A model generated the notes under the pieces. The model ran no database searches. It saw nothing but the letters and a program-made list of their open reading frames with translations, and was not told where the DNA came from. 64,000 nucleotides of DNA, taken from NCBI RefSeq assembly GCF_002871915.2, contig NZ_CP126958.1:992001-1056000 (forward strand), read 5' to 3'. The position numbers and the translations under genes were made by a program. Below, one piece after another: positions 42,801-51,978 of this stretch (its first letter is position 1; each line of letters begins with the position of its first letter). This DNA is from Aerococcus loyolae (GTDB lineage Bacteria; Bacillota; Bacilli; Lactobacillales; Aerococcaceae).

Positions 42801-43676
42801 GTTGTATTCGTCATGGGCTCCATTATGGTATTCATATTTATCAGGAATAACAGTCTTAACTGCCGCTGCATACAAACTCTTCGCAGAATATTTATTTGTT
42901 CGCTTCCAATCTTTGGCACGGTCAAATACTAAATATTCTCCGTTTTCATCTACTTTGAATTTTACTTTAGGTAGGTTGGCCTTAGAGAAGTTTACATCCT
43001 GACCAAAGAGAGGAAGAGGTATCTCACCATTCTTATCTAATTTATAAGTATTAATCAGCTTCTTATTCTTGTCATAAACACTTCCTTCATATGCATTTGT
43101 CTTTAAATTAGTGTTCACAGCAATGAAATAAGCATCATTATTTCCCGATTGATCTGACAGGGCGAAAACGTTAGTGACACGTTTATCTGCATCATCTGAT
43201 TTTACAAAACCGACCCTTTCAGGTAATTTTGCGGGGCTTACTTTGTTATATTTTATAGGATCGTCATCATACTTAAGTTCTGTGCCTTCTACTTCAGGAT
43301 CCCTTACAAAGTGAGTGACTTTTAAATTGGAATCACTTGCGGTTGGCATAGGATCTTTAGCGTTTGTAGGCGCTACTGTTTTAACTTCTTGAGATTTTTC
43401 AGCTTTGTTTAGAGAATTTTTATTAGTGTCTCTACTTTCTGGCGCCCCACCAGCATTATAAAAACTCACTTTATCAGGTAAGTTCTCATTTTTTTCACCA
43501 GTTAAAGACGGAGCTTCTTCCTCTCTAGCGTGGCTAAGTGTATTGTCAGTATTAGAAATTTCGTCCGCATAAACAGGCCCTCCTTGAGCAAACAAAAGAG
43601 TAGCAATTAGTACAGAACCAACACCCACAGATAATTTTCTGATAGAAAATCGCTGTCTTTTTTCATAATTCTTCAT
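39825..43676 (-). CDS. YSIRK/LPXTG wall-anchored repeat adhesin with MucBP-like repeats
   Basis: A 1283-residue cell-wall-anchored surface protein. MKNYEKRQRFSIRKLSVGVG begins a YSIRK-type signal peptide with cleavage predicted after residue 37. A non-repeated N-terminal region (about 38-518) is followed by seven repeats of about 91-97 residues (519-1178), each starting G(S/T)FQEHHIY(R/Q)TV and ending EVTYIYEKVQEE or similar. A degenerate eighth copy follows, then a wall-spanning region. The sortase site LPKTG (1251-1255), a hydrophobic helix and KKRKI end the chain. Host glycan or mucin binding is inferred from the MucBP-like fold. ATG 43676 is preferred over one 17 codons upstream because it starts the signal peptide; AAGGAG is 12 bases away. 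Confidence 0.9.
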   Translation of the reverse strand: MKNYEKRQRFSIRKLSVGVGSVLIATLLFAQGGPVYADEISNTDNTLSHAREEEAPSLTGEKNENLPDKVSFYNAGGAPESRDTNKNSLNKAEKSQEVKTVAPTNAKDPMPTASDSNLKVTHFVRDPEVEGTELKYDDDPIKYNKVSPAKLPERVGFVKSDDADKRVTNVFALSDQSGNNDAYFIAVNTNLKTNAYEGSVYDKNKKLINTYKLDKNGEIPLPLFGQDVNFSKANLPKVKFKVDENGEYLVFDRAKDWKRTNKYSAKSLYAAAVKTVIPDKYEYHNGAHDEYNQSLPHKTKVLVNYLEVGTKKQLAPSQEFPAFVGDSYITNSSKDRFYKEFNKDDYRLVKASNYPEGKINGTYWAGKGFSIVNTIVNNAASVSRTFVVRRTVVNDNGDIVIEMWDKATGVKLPVRNYKTVVGKVVELVNKEKVKEEDYQVYVSEPIASSVAGVKSDAKYIGVNFLWKDDKGILSFSNDGKTRYKFNDMPKGQRLSYWTSGWQPAGKEITYWYEPINKPKGSFQEHHIYRTVDKNGNVISEDSKEDSKTTEGKSSDQYTTSKKDKAGYKLVKVEAKNGGQFDKNGAETKANYVDNTKQEVTYIYEKVQEEKGSFQEHHIYRTVDKNGNILSTDEVTDGETSEGKSNETYTTAKKDKPGYKLVKIEGKNGGKFAKDGTQTKANYVDNTKQEVTYIYEKVQEEKGSFQEHHIYRTVDKNGNILSTDEVSDGETSEGKSSDQYTTSKKDKPGYKLVKVEAKNGGQFDKNGAETKANYVDNTKQEVTYIYEKVQEEAPVEKKGSFQEHHIYRTVDEEGNVISTEERKDNEVTTGKSDQSYTTSKQEKDGYKLVSVTPSTEESKKSGVKFSKDGQETKGNYISDKKLEVTYVYERVQKTKGSFQEHHIYRTVDEDGNVLSTDETKDNEVSSGKTDQKYTTSKQDKGGYKLVSVTPSNEDSKKFGVKFSKEGQETKGNFVSNKKLEVTYIYERVQKTKGSFQEHHIYRTVDKNGNVLSTDEVTDGVISEGKSSDQYTTSKKDKSDYTLVKIETKNGGQFDKNGAETRANYVENTKQEVTYIYEKVQEEPPVEEQGTFQEHHIYQTVDEEGKVVSVDELVNIPETSGKSTDQYITSKKDRPGYRLVKVEAKNGAHFDKAGKSTQGQYIENIKQEVTYIYVKLQDIKKSVQEHNSRQTNDKVKKVDSVDKVVEVLPETSKKISTQYTPAKGSEKDGDASFDNPSEYTKLATTPTNASSSLPKTGSIGSSSLTSVFGLALTLVGVRVFKKRKI
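40145..42124 (-). repeat. Seven tandem repeats of 273-291 bp inside the adhesin
   Basis: The shared GGTGTTCTTGG core (plus strand) occurs at 42101, 41828, 41555, 41267, 40976, 40685 and 40397. Spacings are 273, 273, 288, 291, 291 and 288. Repeats 4 and 5 are a longer subtype (VTPSxEESKK insert and ending YERVQKT); repeats 1-3, 6 and 7 are the short subtype. Short APVEK/PPVEE linkers follow repeats 3 and 6. A degenerate copy follows at about 39890-40130. Confidence 0.9.
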
Positions 43677-44267
43677 ATATGTTTTATTCTCCTTATCATA
43701 TTTATAAATTATGATTATATTATACACAATTAGGGTGTTTTTAAAAGCGGTTTTATAAGACTTTGATGTTAAAATTAAAAAAATAATACACCGTAAGGAG
43801 CGTATCCCTTCTATGTGATTTCGTACAATTTATAAGCACTTACATTCTAATTCAGCTAATACTATTCCCAAGTTTATAAATTGTGACTTTTCACCTGGTA
43901 TAAATACAGGGAGTAGTCCTAATTCTTACAATAGTAATAGAATTAAAAAATCCTTTCGTACACGGAAAGGAATAAATGAAGAAGAAGTATTCTTATTTCA
44001 GCTGAAAGCTTGGCAAGCTGATACCAAAGCCCTGCTTGGCATCATTTTTACTATAAAGGGTCACTAAAGACTCAATTATGAAAGCAGCGGTGGCTTATAA
44101 AGATAAACTGGAAGATATTATCTATCAATTTTTTTAGTATCTATTCACTGTGATAAAAAAGAAAACGCTAGAGCCTAGTGAAAGCTTATAGCGTAAAATA
44201 TAATTTATATTATATATCTAATTTAGTATAAATTTTTCACGTTCTTTTTATCAAAATAATAGCCAAT
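43677..44267. other. Gene-poor spacer with possible decayed coding remnant
   Basis: About 590 bases without a complete gene. The minus strand next to the adhesin holds its presumed promoter (TATAAT at about 43723-43718; the -35 is poor). On the plus strand an open frame of about 65 codons ends SFRTRKGINEEEVFLFQLKAW, then QADTKALLGIIFTIKGH and TAA near 44066. It has no start codon. A second short frame follows at 44079 (MKAAVAYKDKLEDIIYQFF). A hairpin (ACGCTA with TAGCGT) lies near 44165-44195. I could not match these pieces to a family. Confidence 0.4.
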
Positions 44268-44270
44268 AAA

Positions 44271-44297
44271 AAAGACTGTGATAGGTCACAGCCTTTT
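44271..44297 (-). terminator. Terminator after the PPOX gene
   Basis: On the minus strand AAGGCTGTGA pairs with TCACAGTCTT around CCTA. It is followed by TTTTT, 14 bases past the stop. Confidence 0.8.
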
Positions 44298-44310
44298 CGA
44301 ACGTTCTTAA

Positions 44311-44733
44311 TTATTCACCAAAAGAAAATTCTTCTTTAACGTGGTTTTGAAGGTGTTGGTATGAACCTTCTCCTTCATATAATTGGAAGGCTTGAACGGT
44401 TGCACGTTCTTCTTCATCAGGATAAACATCTTGTACAAATGGGTTATCTTTCAAGATTGCTTCAAGATGTTCTTTACCAATTTCACGAACAGTACCTTGT
44501 AAACGAATCACTTCAATGCCGTCTTCTTTTAACATACCAGTAATCGCAATTTTAGGATTATTGGTTAATTGTTTATAGAAGTTAGTGGTAGGAGCAGTCA
44601 TGAAGAATACCCCGTGTTCATTCGCTACACCAACATTAGCGTAACGTGCATCTGCTTCTCCGTCTTCATTAACTGTTGAGAAAACACAAGCCCCAATATT
44701 TTCAAGAACATTCATATAATCTTTTAATTCCAT
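44311..44733 (-). CDS. Pyridoxamine 5'-phosphate oxidase-like FMN/heme-binding protein
   Basis: A 140-residue split-barrel flavoprotein of the PPOX family. The pattern IGACVFSTVNEDGEADARYAN, then HGVFFMTAPTTNFYKQLTNNPKIAI and IEVIRLQGTVREIG, is typical of small FMN-binding proteins whose substrates are usually unknown. A true PdxH role is unlikely because it lacks the C-terminal PdxH region. It is a single gene, divergent from rqcH. Confidence 0.85.
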   Translation of the reverse strand: MELKDYMNVLENIGACVFSTVNEDGEADARYANVGVANEHGVFFMTAPTTNFYKQLTNNPKIAITGMLKEDGIEVIRLQGTVREIGKEHLEAILKDNPFVQDVYPDEEERATVQAFQLYEGEGSYQHLQNHVKEEFSFGE

Positions 44734-44873
44734 ATAATCATTCCTTTCTCATTACTTTATCATCATTATAGCATAATTAAGTTATAAACAAAAAGATAAG
44801 GCTTACAATCAAGGTTCATAGTAATTCCTGGGCTTCTTTGTTATAATAATAAGCTAGGAAAGTAGGTGATTCC

Positions 44874-46529
44874 ATGTCTTATGATGGACTATTTATTCAT
44901 GGACTTATACAAGAATTAAACGCTTGCTTGGCCGGGGGAAGAATTTCCAAGGTGCAACAACCCTACGATCAAGAAATTCTTCTTACCGTTCGGTCAAATC
45001 GCAAAAATTATAAATTACTACTTGCAGCGACGCCACAAGCCCCCCGCGTTCAGCTTACTAATCACCAATATAGTGTGCCAGATACCCCACCCAATTTTTG
45101 TATGTTTTTACGTAAGCATATTGATGGGGGAAAAATCATCAATTTCAGTCAATACGAAAACGACCGCATAATTATTATCAGTATTGAAAGCAAAAATGAA
45201 TTGGGGATTAGTGAACCCTATAAACTCATTATTGAAGTCATGGGTAGACGCAGTAATATCCTAGTTCTTAATCAAGATGGTAAAATTGCCGACCTCATCA
45301 CAAAAATAGATATTAGCCAAAACCGTTTCCGTACCCTCCTACCAGGAGCTATTTACCACCTGCCTCCGCAAGGGGATAAGGTCAATCCTTTCAGTATCAA
45401 CCCCGATGAATATGACCTAATAGCTGACGCTAAAGAGATACAGAAAACCTTTATGGGATTTGGCAAAGATAGCGCGGTAGAATTAGCCCAGAGACTGACT
45501 GAATCCCAAGATAAAAGTGCGACCTTTACTGCCTTTCTCAATGCTTTTAACCAATCCCAACCAACCCTGAGCCAAAATGACGGTCAGGTCACTGCGACGG
45601 CTTTCCCCTATCAAACTTTAGGCGGAATGCAAACCAGTTACGAAACTTTTACCCAACTCCTCGATGATTACTATGAAAAGAAAGCCCTCTTTTCTCGGGT
45701 CAACCAGGTCAGTGAACAAATTAGTCAGGTTGTTGCTCAACGGATTAAGCATAATCAACGTAAATTAGCAAATCTCAAGCAAGATATGGAAAAAAGTAAA
45801 CAGGCTGAAGAATTTCAACTGAAAGGTGAGCTTTTGACCACCTACCTCTTTCAAGTAGAAAAGGGAATGACTAGTGTTCAATTACCTAATTATTATGCTA
45901 ATAATAATCTCATCGATATCGCCCTCGACCCCCTACTAGAGCCTTCGCAAAATGCTCAAAAATACTTCCAACGCTATCGCAAATTAAATACGGCAAAACA
46001 ACATATAAAAAAACAAAGTCAAATCGCCCAAGCAGAATTAGATTATTTAGAAAGCGTTCAAGATCAAATTGAAATTGCTGAACCCAATGAGTTAGAAGAT
46101 ATTCGTCAAGAACTTATCCGTGAAGGCTATATTAAACAACAAAAACATAATCACCATAAGCGCAAGAAACCTTTAAAACCGAGACAGTATCAAACAAGTT
46201 TAGGAAACACTATCCTTGTTGGTCGTAATAATACGCAAAATGATGAACTCACCACGAGACGGGCTAATAAAAACCACTACTGGTTTCACGTTAAAGATAT
46301 TCCAGGCAGCCATGTGATATTAGAAACTGACCAGCCTAGTGATGAGGAAATCGTTGAAGCAGCAACTTATGCCGCCTATTTTTCTAAATACCGTCAGGCC
46401 AACAATGTCCCCGTGGACTATACACAGGTCAAACATGTTAAAAAACCTAATGGAGCTAAACCAGGCTTTGTTAATTATTTTGAGCAAAAAACAGTCTTCG
46501 TAAGTCCCGATGCCCATTTACAAGCTTAA
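44874..46529 (+). CDS. rqcH: RqcH (NFACT/Rqc2 homologue) ribosome-quality-control protein
   Basis: A 551-residue NFACT protein, formerly annotated as fibronectin-binding protein FbpA. It binds stalled 50S subunits carrying peptidyl-tRNA and recruits tRNA-Ala to add C-terminal alanine tails. The NFACT-N domain starts MSYDGLFIHGLIQELN and includes the DR pair (ENDRIIII) needed for tail synthesis. A coiled coil spans about 280-410. The C-terminal NFACT-R domain contains NHYWFHVKDIPGSHVIL. Slightly short for the family (usually about 560-570). The ATG follows AAAGTAGGTG. lexA follows on the same strand from its own promoter. Confidence 0.92.
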   Translation: MSYDGLFIHGLIQELNACLAGGRISKVQQPYDQEILLTVRSNRKNYKLLLAATPQAPRVQLTNHQYSVPDTPPNFCMFLRKHIDGGKIINFSQYENDRIIIISIESKNELGISEPYKLIIEVMGRRSNILVLNQDGKIADLITKIDISQNRFRTLLPGAIYHLPPQGDKVNPFSINPDEYDLIADAKEIQKTFMGFGKDSAVELAQRLTESQDKSATFTAFLNAFNQSQPTLSQNDGQVTATAFPYQTLGGMQTSYETFTQLLDDYYEKKALFSRVNQVSEQISQVVAQRIKHNQRKLANLKQDMEKSKQAEEFQLKGELLTTYLFQVEKGMTSVQLPNYYANNNLIDIALDPLLEPSQNAQKYFQRYRKLNTAKQHIKKQSQIAQAELDYLESVQDQIEIAEPNELEDIRQELIREGYIKQQKHNHHKRKKPLKPRQYQTSLGNTILVGRNNTQNDELTTRRANKNHYWFHVKDIPGSHVILETDQPSDEEIVEAATYAAYFSKYRQANNVPVDYTQVKHVKKPNGAKPGFVNYFEQKTVFVSPDAHLQA

Positions 46530-46543
46530 TCAAGCATGAGAAA

Positions 46544-46583
46544 CGAACGCACGTTTGCACAAAATTTCGAGCTATGCTACAAT
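46544..46583 (+). promoter_or_regulatory. lexA promoter with SOS box
   Basis: CGAACGCACGTTTG at 46544-46557 matches the Gram-positive LexA consensus CGAACRNRYGTTYG at all positions. It overlaps the -35 TTGCAC (46555-46560), which is 17 bases from -10 TACAAT (46578-46583). LexA autoregulation follows. Confidence 0.88.
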
Positions 46584-46676
46584 AAAAGCACCAATTAGAA
46601 TCGCTTGAACCATTTTTATAGTAGATAAAAATGAAATGACTCGGATAATATATATGGAAAGTTTCGGTGAAACAAT

Positions 46677-47288
46677 ATGAAAGAAAGACCCTTACAAGTC
46701 TTACAATGCATTTATGATAGTGTAAAAAATCAAGGCTATCCCCCTACGGTTAGAGAAATATGTGACCAGGTAGGACTAGCATCGACCTCAACCGTTCACG
46801 GCCATCTTAATCGTTTGGAAGCAGGCGGTTATTTATTCAAAGATTCTACTAAACCCAGGGCCTTGGAAATTACCCATAAAGGTTTAAAGATGTTAGGCGT
46901 GGACCAACCCGGTATTCCTATTATCGGTACAGTTACCGCAGGACAGCCTATCGATGCCTATGAAGATGTCGATGGCTATTTCCCCACCCCACCAAGTCTT
47001 AATAGTCAAGATGGTGAATATTTCATGTTGCAAATTCGCGGAGAAAGTATGATCGAAACCGGTATTCTTGATGGTGACTATGTCATTGTTCGCCAACAAA
47101 GTTCAGCATCTAACGGCGATATTGTGATTGCTATGACAGATGATGATGAAGCAACCTGTAAACGTTTCTTCAAAGAAAACGGTCACTTCCGCCTCCAACC
47201 TGAGAATGCTAGCTTAGATCCTATAATTCTAGATGACGTCACCATATTAGGTAAGGTTGTTAGCCTCTACCGAGAACATACTTTTTAA
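46677..47288 (+). CDS. lexA: LexA repressor
   Basis: A 203-residue SOS repressor. The winged helix (about 1-65) carries the recognition segment [20 protein letters not shown]. The cleavage site is Ala88-Gly89 (TVTAGQP), the catalytic Ser124 lies in RGESMIE, and Lys162 in EATCKRFF, so RecA-stimulated self-cleavage is intact. An in-frame TGA nine bases before the ATG fixes the start, leaving the family N-terminal KxLTxRQ part a few residues shorter than usual. An SOS box lies about 120 bases upstream. Confidence 0.95.
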   Translation: MKERPLQVLQCIYDSVKNQGYPPTVREICDQVGLASTSTVHGHLNRLEAGGYLFKDSTKPRALEITHKGLKMLGVDQPGIPIIGTVTAGQPIDAYEDVDGYFPTPPSLNSQDGEYFMLQIRGESMIETGILDGDYVIVRQQSSASNGDIVIAMTDDDEATCKRFFKENGHFRLQPENASLDPIILDDVTILGKVVSLYREHTF

Positions 47289-47291
47289 AGA

Positions 47292-47337
47292 AAAACCGCT
47301 CTTTAAGCCATTCACACTGGCTTTGAGAGCGGTTTTT
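47292..47337. terminator. Bidirectional terminator between lexA and apt
   Basis: AAAACCGCTCTTTAAGCCA (from 47292) pairs with TGGCTTTGAGAGCGGTTTTT with one offset. A/T runs on both sides serve the convergent lexA and apt units. Confidence 0.85.
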
Positions 47338-47372
47338 ATTTAGATTATAAGCTTGATAGTATCATGATGCCA

Positions 47373-47888
47373 TTATTCATAATTAATCAGTGACAGAATA
47401 TCTAAGTCATTGATTAGTTGACGGCCTTTTAGACTTTCTAATTCAATAATAAAGGCAGCACCAACGACCTCCCCGCCAAGTTCTTCAACTAATTTTTTAG
47501 TGCCACGAATCGTCCCACCAGTGGCCAAGAGATCATCAACAATGAGGACTTTTTGCCCAGGTTGAATAGCATCTTTATGAATTTCAATAGTATTGCTTCC
47601 ATATTCTAAATCATATTCAATGCTGACTTTTTCACGAGGTAATTTATTCTTTTTGCGGGCAGGAACGAAGCCCTTGTTTAAAGCATAAGCTACTGGACAG
47701 CCAACGATAAAACCTCTAGCCTCTGGACCAATGATCACATCTACTGATTTTTCACGGCCAAAATCTGCAATTTTATCAACTGCATATTGAAAAGCCTGAG
47801 GGTCCTGGAGTAAGGGCGTAATATCTCTAAATATAATGCCTTCCTCAGGGAAATTAGGTATATCCTTAATGTAGTCTTTTAAGTTCAT
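47373..47888 (-). CDS. apt: Adenine phosphoribosyltransferase
   Basis: A 171-residue type I phosphoribosyltransferase that salvages adenine to AMP with PRPP. The PRPP loop [14 protein letters not shown] and the [10 protein letters not shown] and RKKNKLPRE segments are diagnostic. Its ATG overlaps the recJ stop (ATGA); recJ-apt adjacency is widespread in Firmicutes, where apt and the stringent-response gene often follow. It is the last gene of the long housekeeping run, ahead of the terminator shared with lexA. Confidence 0.95.
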   Translation of the reverse strand: MNLKDYIKDIPNFPEEGIIFRDITPLLQDPQAFQYAVDKIADFGREKSVDVIIGPEARGFIVGCPVAYALNKGFVPARKKNKLPREKVSIEYDLEYGSNTIEIHKDAIQPGQKVLIVDDLLATGGTIRGTKKLVEELGGEVVGAAFIIELESLKGRQLINDLDILSLINYE

Positions 47889-50203
47889 AAATTATCCTCC
47901 TGGAAAAAATACCGTGTTAAATTATCAATGGTTTCTGTTAAAAGAAAGTTTTCTTTTTCAATTTGCTTTGCCCAATTTTTAAGACTAGTCGACTCCTTTA
48001 AATCAATCTTATTCTGGCCTGGACGAATACGATAAATCTGGCCGCTTTGGTCTAAAAGCCCTGCTTCAACTAAAACTTTTAGCAATAAGTTAAGGAGAGG
48101 GAGCGGTATCTTTAAATACTGAGCCAAGTCTGCCTTTTTTTCGGTCAGATCAAGTTCTTTATAGAAAATGAAGTAACGATAAAGCAAAACAAATTGATCG
48201 CGATTGGGCATACCAATTTTTCTTGCCGATATCGGACTAAATGAAAATAGATAGATCGTTTCTATATTCTCATTATGAACGAAGTCTCTTAGCTTTTGCA
48301 AATTTTTCGGTAGTTCAAAAATAACTAATTGTCTATAATGTTCCCTGCTCTGTTCCAAGTCTTCTTCCCTTATTAAACAAGAGTGGCTAGGAATCTGCTC
48401 TTTATATTGAGCGATTAAGTGCTTGCTTTCAAAATAATAGTAACTTTGGGAAAGAGAAAAAATAAGGTCAGGATTTTTTTCTCTCCGCCAGTCAACGATT
48501 ATTTTTTGATCGCTAGCCATATCGAGTAAAATGGCTTGTGGCCGACTCTTTCCCTGCCAGGTATTAATTGATGCTTCGACAACCAGGTCAACATTTTGGC
48601 CTGCCTGTAAATAATTTGCCAAAATCCCCTTATGAAAACCGATAACTTCTAGCTGTTGATTTTCCTTAGTCAAAGAAAATTTTAAGGTGTTCTTATCTTT
48701 TCCTAATTGCTTAGGCGCAGAGATCGATTCATTTTCAATTAAAAATATAGGTTTGGGATTAGCCGAACCAAATGGTTTTAAGCGATTCAGCTCCTGAATA
48801 TTTTCTAAGGTCAATTGATCGGCAGTAATCTTGGCGTCAATTGTTAAGGGGATCTTCCCTTGTAATTGTTCCTTGAAAGGCTCAATCGCCTGATAGATTG
48901 CTGCTTTCCAAGCTTCAAATTGGTCTTCAGCAATGGTCATCCCAGCCGCCATGGCATGTCCCCCACTCTTAGGAGCATATTCTTTTGCAGCTTGGAGGAG
49001 CTTGAAGAGGTTGATTCCTTCAACCGAACGACCTGACCCCTTATATTCTGACTTCTCAGCATTATAATTTAAAATGATACTAGGCCGCTGATAGTGCTCC
49101 ACCAGTCGACTGGCCACAATACCTAGGACTCCCTCATGCCAATTGGAATGAGCTAGAATAATAATTTCTGGTAATTCTTCCCACTCTTCGACTGCTTGAA
49201 TAGCTTGCTGACTAACCTGGTCAACAATTGCCCGGCGCTTTTGATTAGTCGCTTCAATAGTATTGACTAATTCTTGGCAATAATCCAGATCGAAACTCGT
49301 TAGTAATTCAACTCCTGGTTTTGCTGAGCCTAAGCGACCTAAGGCATTGAGTCGTGGAGCAATGTTAAAGGCGATAGTCTCTTCATCGATTTGGTTTAAA
49401 TCAATATTTTGACTCTTCATTAAAGTTATTAAACCGATTCTTTCACTATGTGCCATAATCTTTAAGCCTTGCTGAACAATGCTGCGATTTTCATCCTCTA
49501 AGCGGACCAAATCAGCGATCGTCCCAATCGCACAGACATCCAAATATTCCATTGGTAAACTACCAGTCATGGCTTGGGCTAACTTAAAGGCAACCCCTGC
49601 CCCACATAAATCATCAAAAGGATAATTTCCCTCAGGATGTCTGGGATGAACAATAGCATAGGCTTCTGGTAAAGTATTTCCAATTTCGTGGTGGTCAGTA
49701 ATAATAACATTGACCCCAGCATCTTCGGCATACTTCACTGCTTCATGACCGGCGACACCATTATCACAGGTTAGAATTAATTGGACCCCTTGCTTAATGT
49801 AGTAAGCATAAACCTCCTTATTAGGGCCATAACCATCTACAAACCGGTCTGGTAAGTAATACGTTACGTTAGCCCCTATGGATTCTAAAAGTTCATAGAG
49901 AATCGTGGTTGCTGTAATTCCATCGGCATCATAGTCGCCATAGATTAATATGAGCTCATTATTTCTAACCGCTTCTTCTAAACGATCAATGGCTTTTTGC
50001 ATATCATGGAGTAGAAAGGGATCGTGAAAATGAGGTTTTTCACTCAAAAACTCATTAATTTCTTGAGTGTTTTGTTTTCCTCTCTGAAAAAGTAAATCGA
50101 CAAGGAGAGGCGATAATTGAGTTTCCTTAATCACTTGCTCTTTTTCTAGGTCAGATTGATCAGAAGTTGGCCTTAATTGCCAATCATAATTTGCCTTTAG
50201 CAT
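47885..50203 (-). CDS. recJ: Single-stranded-DNA exonuclease RecJ
   Basis: A 772-residue 5'-3' exonuclease for recombination and mismatch repair. The DHH motifs are [10 protein letters not shown] (motif I), DNGVAGHEA and ITDHHEIG (motif III, the DHH). The DHHA1 domain has [14 protein letters not shown] and [11 protein letters not shown], and the Firmicutes-type C-terminal extension follows (about 600-772). Length matches B. subtilis RecJ. AAAGGGG lies before the ATG. Confidence 0.95.
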   Translation of the reverse strand: MLKANYDWQLRPTSDQSDLEKEQVIKETQLSPLLVDLLFQRGKQNTQEINEFLSEKPHFHDPFLLHDMQKAIDRLEEAVRNNELILIYGDYDADGITATTILYELLESIGANVTYYLPDRFVDGYGPNKEVYAYYIKQGVQLILTCDNGVAGHEAVKYAEDAGVNVIITDHHEIGNTLPEAYAIVHPRHPEGNYPFDDLCGAGVAFKLAQAMTGSLPMEYLDVCAIGTIADLVRLEDENRSIVQQGLKIMAHSERIGLITLMKSQNIDLNQIDEETIAFNIAPRLNALGRLGSAKPGVELLTSFDLDYCQELVNTIEATNQKRRAIVDQVSQQAIQAVEEWEELPEIIILAHSNWHEGVLGIVASRLVEHYQRPSIILNYNAEKSEYKGSGRSVEGINLFKLLQAAKEYAPKSGGHAMAAGMTIAEDQFEAWKAAIYQAIEPFKEQLQGKIPLTIDAKITADQLTLENIQELNRLKPFGSANPKPIFLIENESISAPKQLGKDKNTLKFSLTKENQQLEVIGFHKGILANYLQAGQNVDLVVEASINTWQGKSRPQAILLDMASDQKIIVDWRREKNPDLIFSLSQSYYYFESKHLIAQYKEQIPSHSCLIREEDLEQSREHYRQLVIFELPKNLQKLRDFVHNENIETIYLFSFSPISARKIGMPNRDQFVLLYRYFIFYKELDLTEKKADLAQYLKIPLPLLNLLLKVLVEAGLLDQSGQIYRIRPGQNKIDLKESTSLKNWAKQIEKENFLLTETIDNLTRYFFQEDNL

Positions 50204-50242
50204 AGCTAACCCCTTTCTTTAGCATCTTGATGTCTCTTGCCC

Positions 50243-51058
50243 TTAACGCGATTTTATCCGAGCCATGGTCCAATGGATCAAACGGTAGCCTAAAGGAATC
50301 GAAAGCGACAAGACCTTGTTTAAGTAGGCATAGTAATTAGGGACAACGACTTCCATCTTGTTTCTTTCTATCCCCTGGCAAATCGCTTGGGCTACTTCTT
50401 CTGCTTCAACCGTGAAGCTATCAACTGCCTGAATAAATTGTCCACTCGGATCTGCCTGGTCAAAAAAGGCGGTCTTTACTGGCCCGGGTAATACAGTCAT
50501 CACCTGGATAGGCGTTGACCATAGCTCTTGTCTTAATCCATTAGCAAAGGCTAACAAACCAGCCTTACTTGCTGCATAGCAAGCATTGCCAGCGGTTTGA
50601 ATGCGACCAGCAATTGATGCCAAAATCACCAAATAGGTTTTACTTAAGCCTTGGTCTAGCATGGCAATGGCAACGCGTTGGCAAAGATAGATGGCACTTA
50701 TCAAATTGGTATTGATCTGTTCCAGAGCGTGGGCATCACTTTGCTGAATAACCCGTTCAAAATAGCCTAAACCAGCACTATGGACGACAATCCTTATGGA
50801 ATAACGCTCAAAAGCATAGCGAACAAGACTGTCTATCGCCTCTATATCAGTTAAGTCAGCTGGAAAAATATCTACAGCTTTAGCACCAGCCTCTAAGCAT
50901 AGCTGCTTACTTTCTTCCAAGCGTTCCTGGTGCCTAGCGGTTAGTAAGAGTGAGTAGCCTGCTTTGGCGAGAGCAATCGCGGTAGCCCGGCCAATACCAC
51001 TAGATGCTCCGGTAACCAAGGCCCATTGCTCTTGTCTAAACCTATCACTTAATGGCAT
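50243..51058 (-). CDS. Short-chain dehydrogenase/reductase
   Basis: A 271-residue classical SDR. The cofactor motif is TGASSGIGRA (about 17-26), the catalytic Ser lies in LASIAG, and the YxxxK is YAASK (Tyr near 160). An Arg in LLTARHQERLEE after strand 2 favours NADPH. It resembles DltE/YqjQ-type reductases near rnz in other Firmicutes. It overlaps the rnz end by 14 bases. Substrate unknown. Confidence 0.9.
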   Translation of the reverse strand: MPLSDRFRQEQWALVTGASSGIGRATAIALAKAGYSLLLTARHQERLEESKQLCLEAGAKAVDIFPADLTDIEAIDSLVRYAFERYSIRIVVHSAGLGYFERVIQQSDAHALEQINTNLISAIYLCQRVAIAMLDQGLSKTYLVILASIAGRIQTAGNACYAASKAGLLAFANGLRQELWSTPIQVMTVLPGPVKTAFFDQADPSGQFIQAVDSFTVEAEEVAQAICQGIERNKMEVVVPNYYAYLNKVLSLSIPLGYRLIHWTMARIKSR

Positions 51059-51968
51059 AGCTATCGAAATCCTTCACCACTTGGCTGGCAGGAAATATTT
51101 TTTCGGCACCTTGTTGCAATTCTTTAGCCATTGCCCCAACATAGCGTGCCGAAATATGGGTCAGGTAGAGCTGCTTAGCCCCAGCTTTTTTAGCTACCAT
51201 GGCGGCTTGGCTTGCAGTGGAATGGTAGTAATCATGGGCCATTTTTTCTTCACCAGCCTCAAATGTCGCTTCATGGACCAAGACATCAGCATTCTTAGCT
51301 AAATCAATCCCAGCCTGGCAGTAGCGGGTGTCGCCATAGATACTGACAATTTTCCCGCGCTTATCTGGCCCAAGAAAGTCTTTTCCTTGAAGTTCCCTGC
51401 CATCTTCCAAATGAATGGTCAATCCTGCCTTTAATTGACCTAGGAGCGGGCCATTTGGTACTCCTGCTTCCCGAGCCTTATCGATTAATAATTCACCTGG
51501 TGAATCGGCTTCTTCCACCCTAAAACCATAACTAGGAACAATATGGTCTAAAGTTGCATATTTAACCGTAAATTGCTGGTCTTTAAAGGCAATGCCAGAT
51601 TGGTCTAATTCTTTGTAATAAATTGGATAGGTTAGGCGAGTTTTGGATATTCCTAGACTGGTTTGAACATATTTTTTCACACCTTTAGGGCCATAAATGG
51701 TTAAGGGAACATTTTCTCCACCTTGGAAGCTGCGACTACTTAAGAATCCTGGTAAACCATACATGTGGTCACCGTGGACATGGGAGATAAATATTTTAGT
51801 TACTTTTCTGGGTTTCAAAGTTGTTTTAAGGAACTGTTGTTGACTGCCTTCCCCACAATCAAACATCCACATTTCATTACATTCATCTAATAATTTTAAC
51901 AGGGTACAAGACACATTACGGGCCTTGCTGGGTACCCCTGCACCAGTACCTAAAAAAGTTAACTCCAT
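51045..51968 (-). CDS. rnz: Ribonuclease Z
   Basis: A 307-residue tRNA 3'-processing endonuclease (tRNase Z) that cuts precursors lacking encoded CCA. The metal-binding HVHGDH box (about 64-69), GVPSKARNVS at the N-terminus, YGDTRYC with the bridging Asp, and HEATF and LTHISARY near the end define the family. The flexible arm around residues 150-180 is present. It follows obgE by 10 bases and overlaps the SDR gene. Confidence 0.95.
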   Translation of the reverse strand: MELTFLGTGAGVPSKARNVSCTLLKLLDECNEMWMFDCGEGSQQQFLKTTLKPRKVTKIFISHVHGDHMYGLPGFLSSRSFQGGENVPLTIYGPKGVKKYVQTSLGISKTRLTYPIYYKELDQSGIAFKDQQFTVKYATLDHIVPSYGFRVEEADSPGELLIDKAREAGVPNGPLLGQLKAGLTIHLEDGRELQGKDFLGPDKRGKIVSIYGDTRYCQAGIDLAKNADVLVHEATFEAGEEKMAHDYYHSTASQAAMVAKKAGAKQLYLTHISARYVGAMAKELQQGAEKIFPASQVVKDFDSYAIK

Positions 51969-51978
51969 AAATATTCAC

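Noticed and set aside
44290..44310. CGAACGTTC near the PPOX terminator as a second LexA site
   Set aside because: The spacing is wrong (no 4-base centre) and it lies downstream of a gene, not at a promoter.
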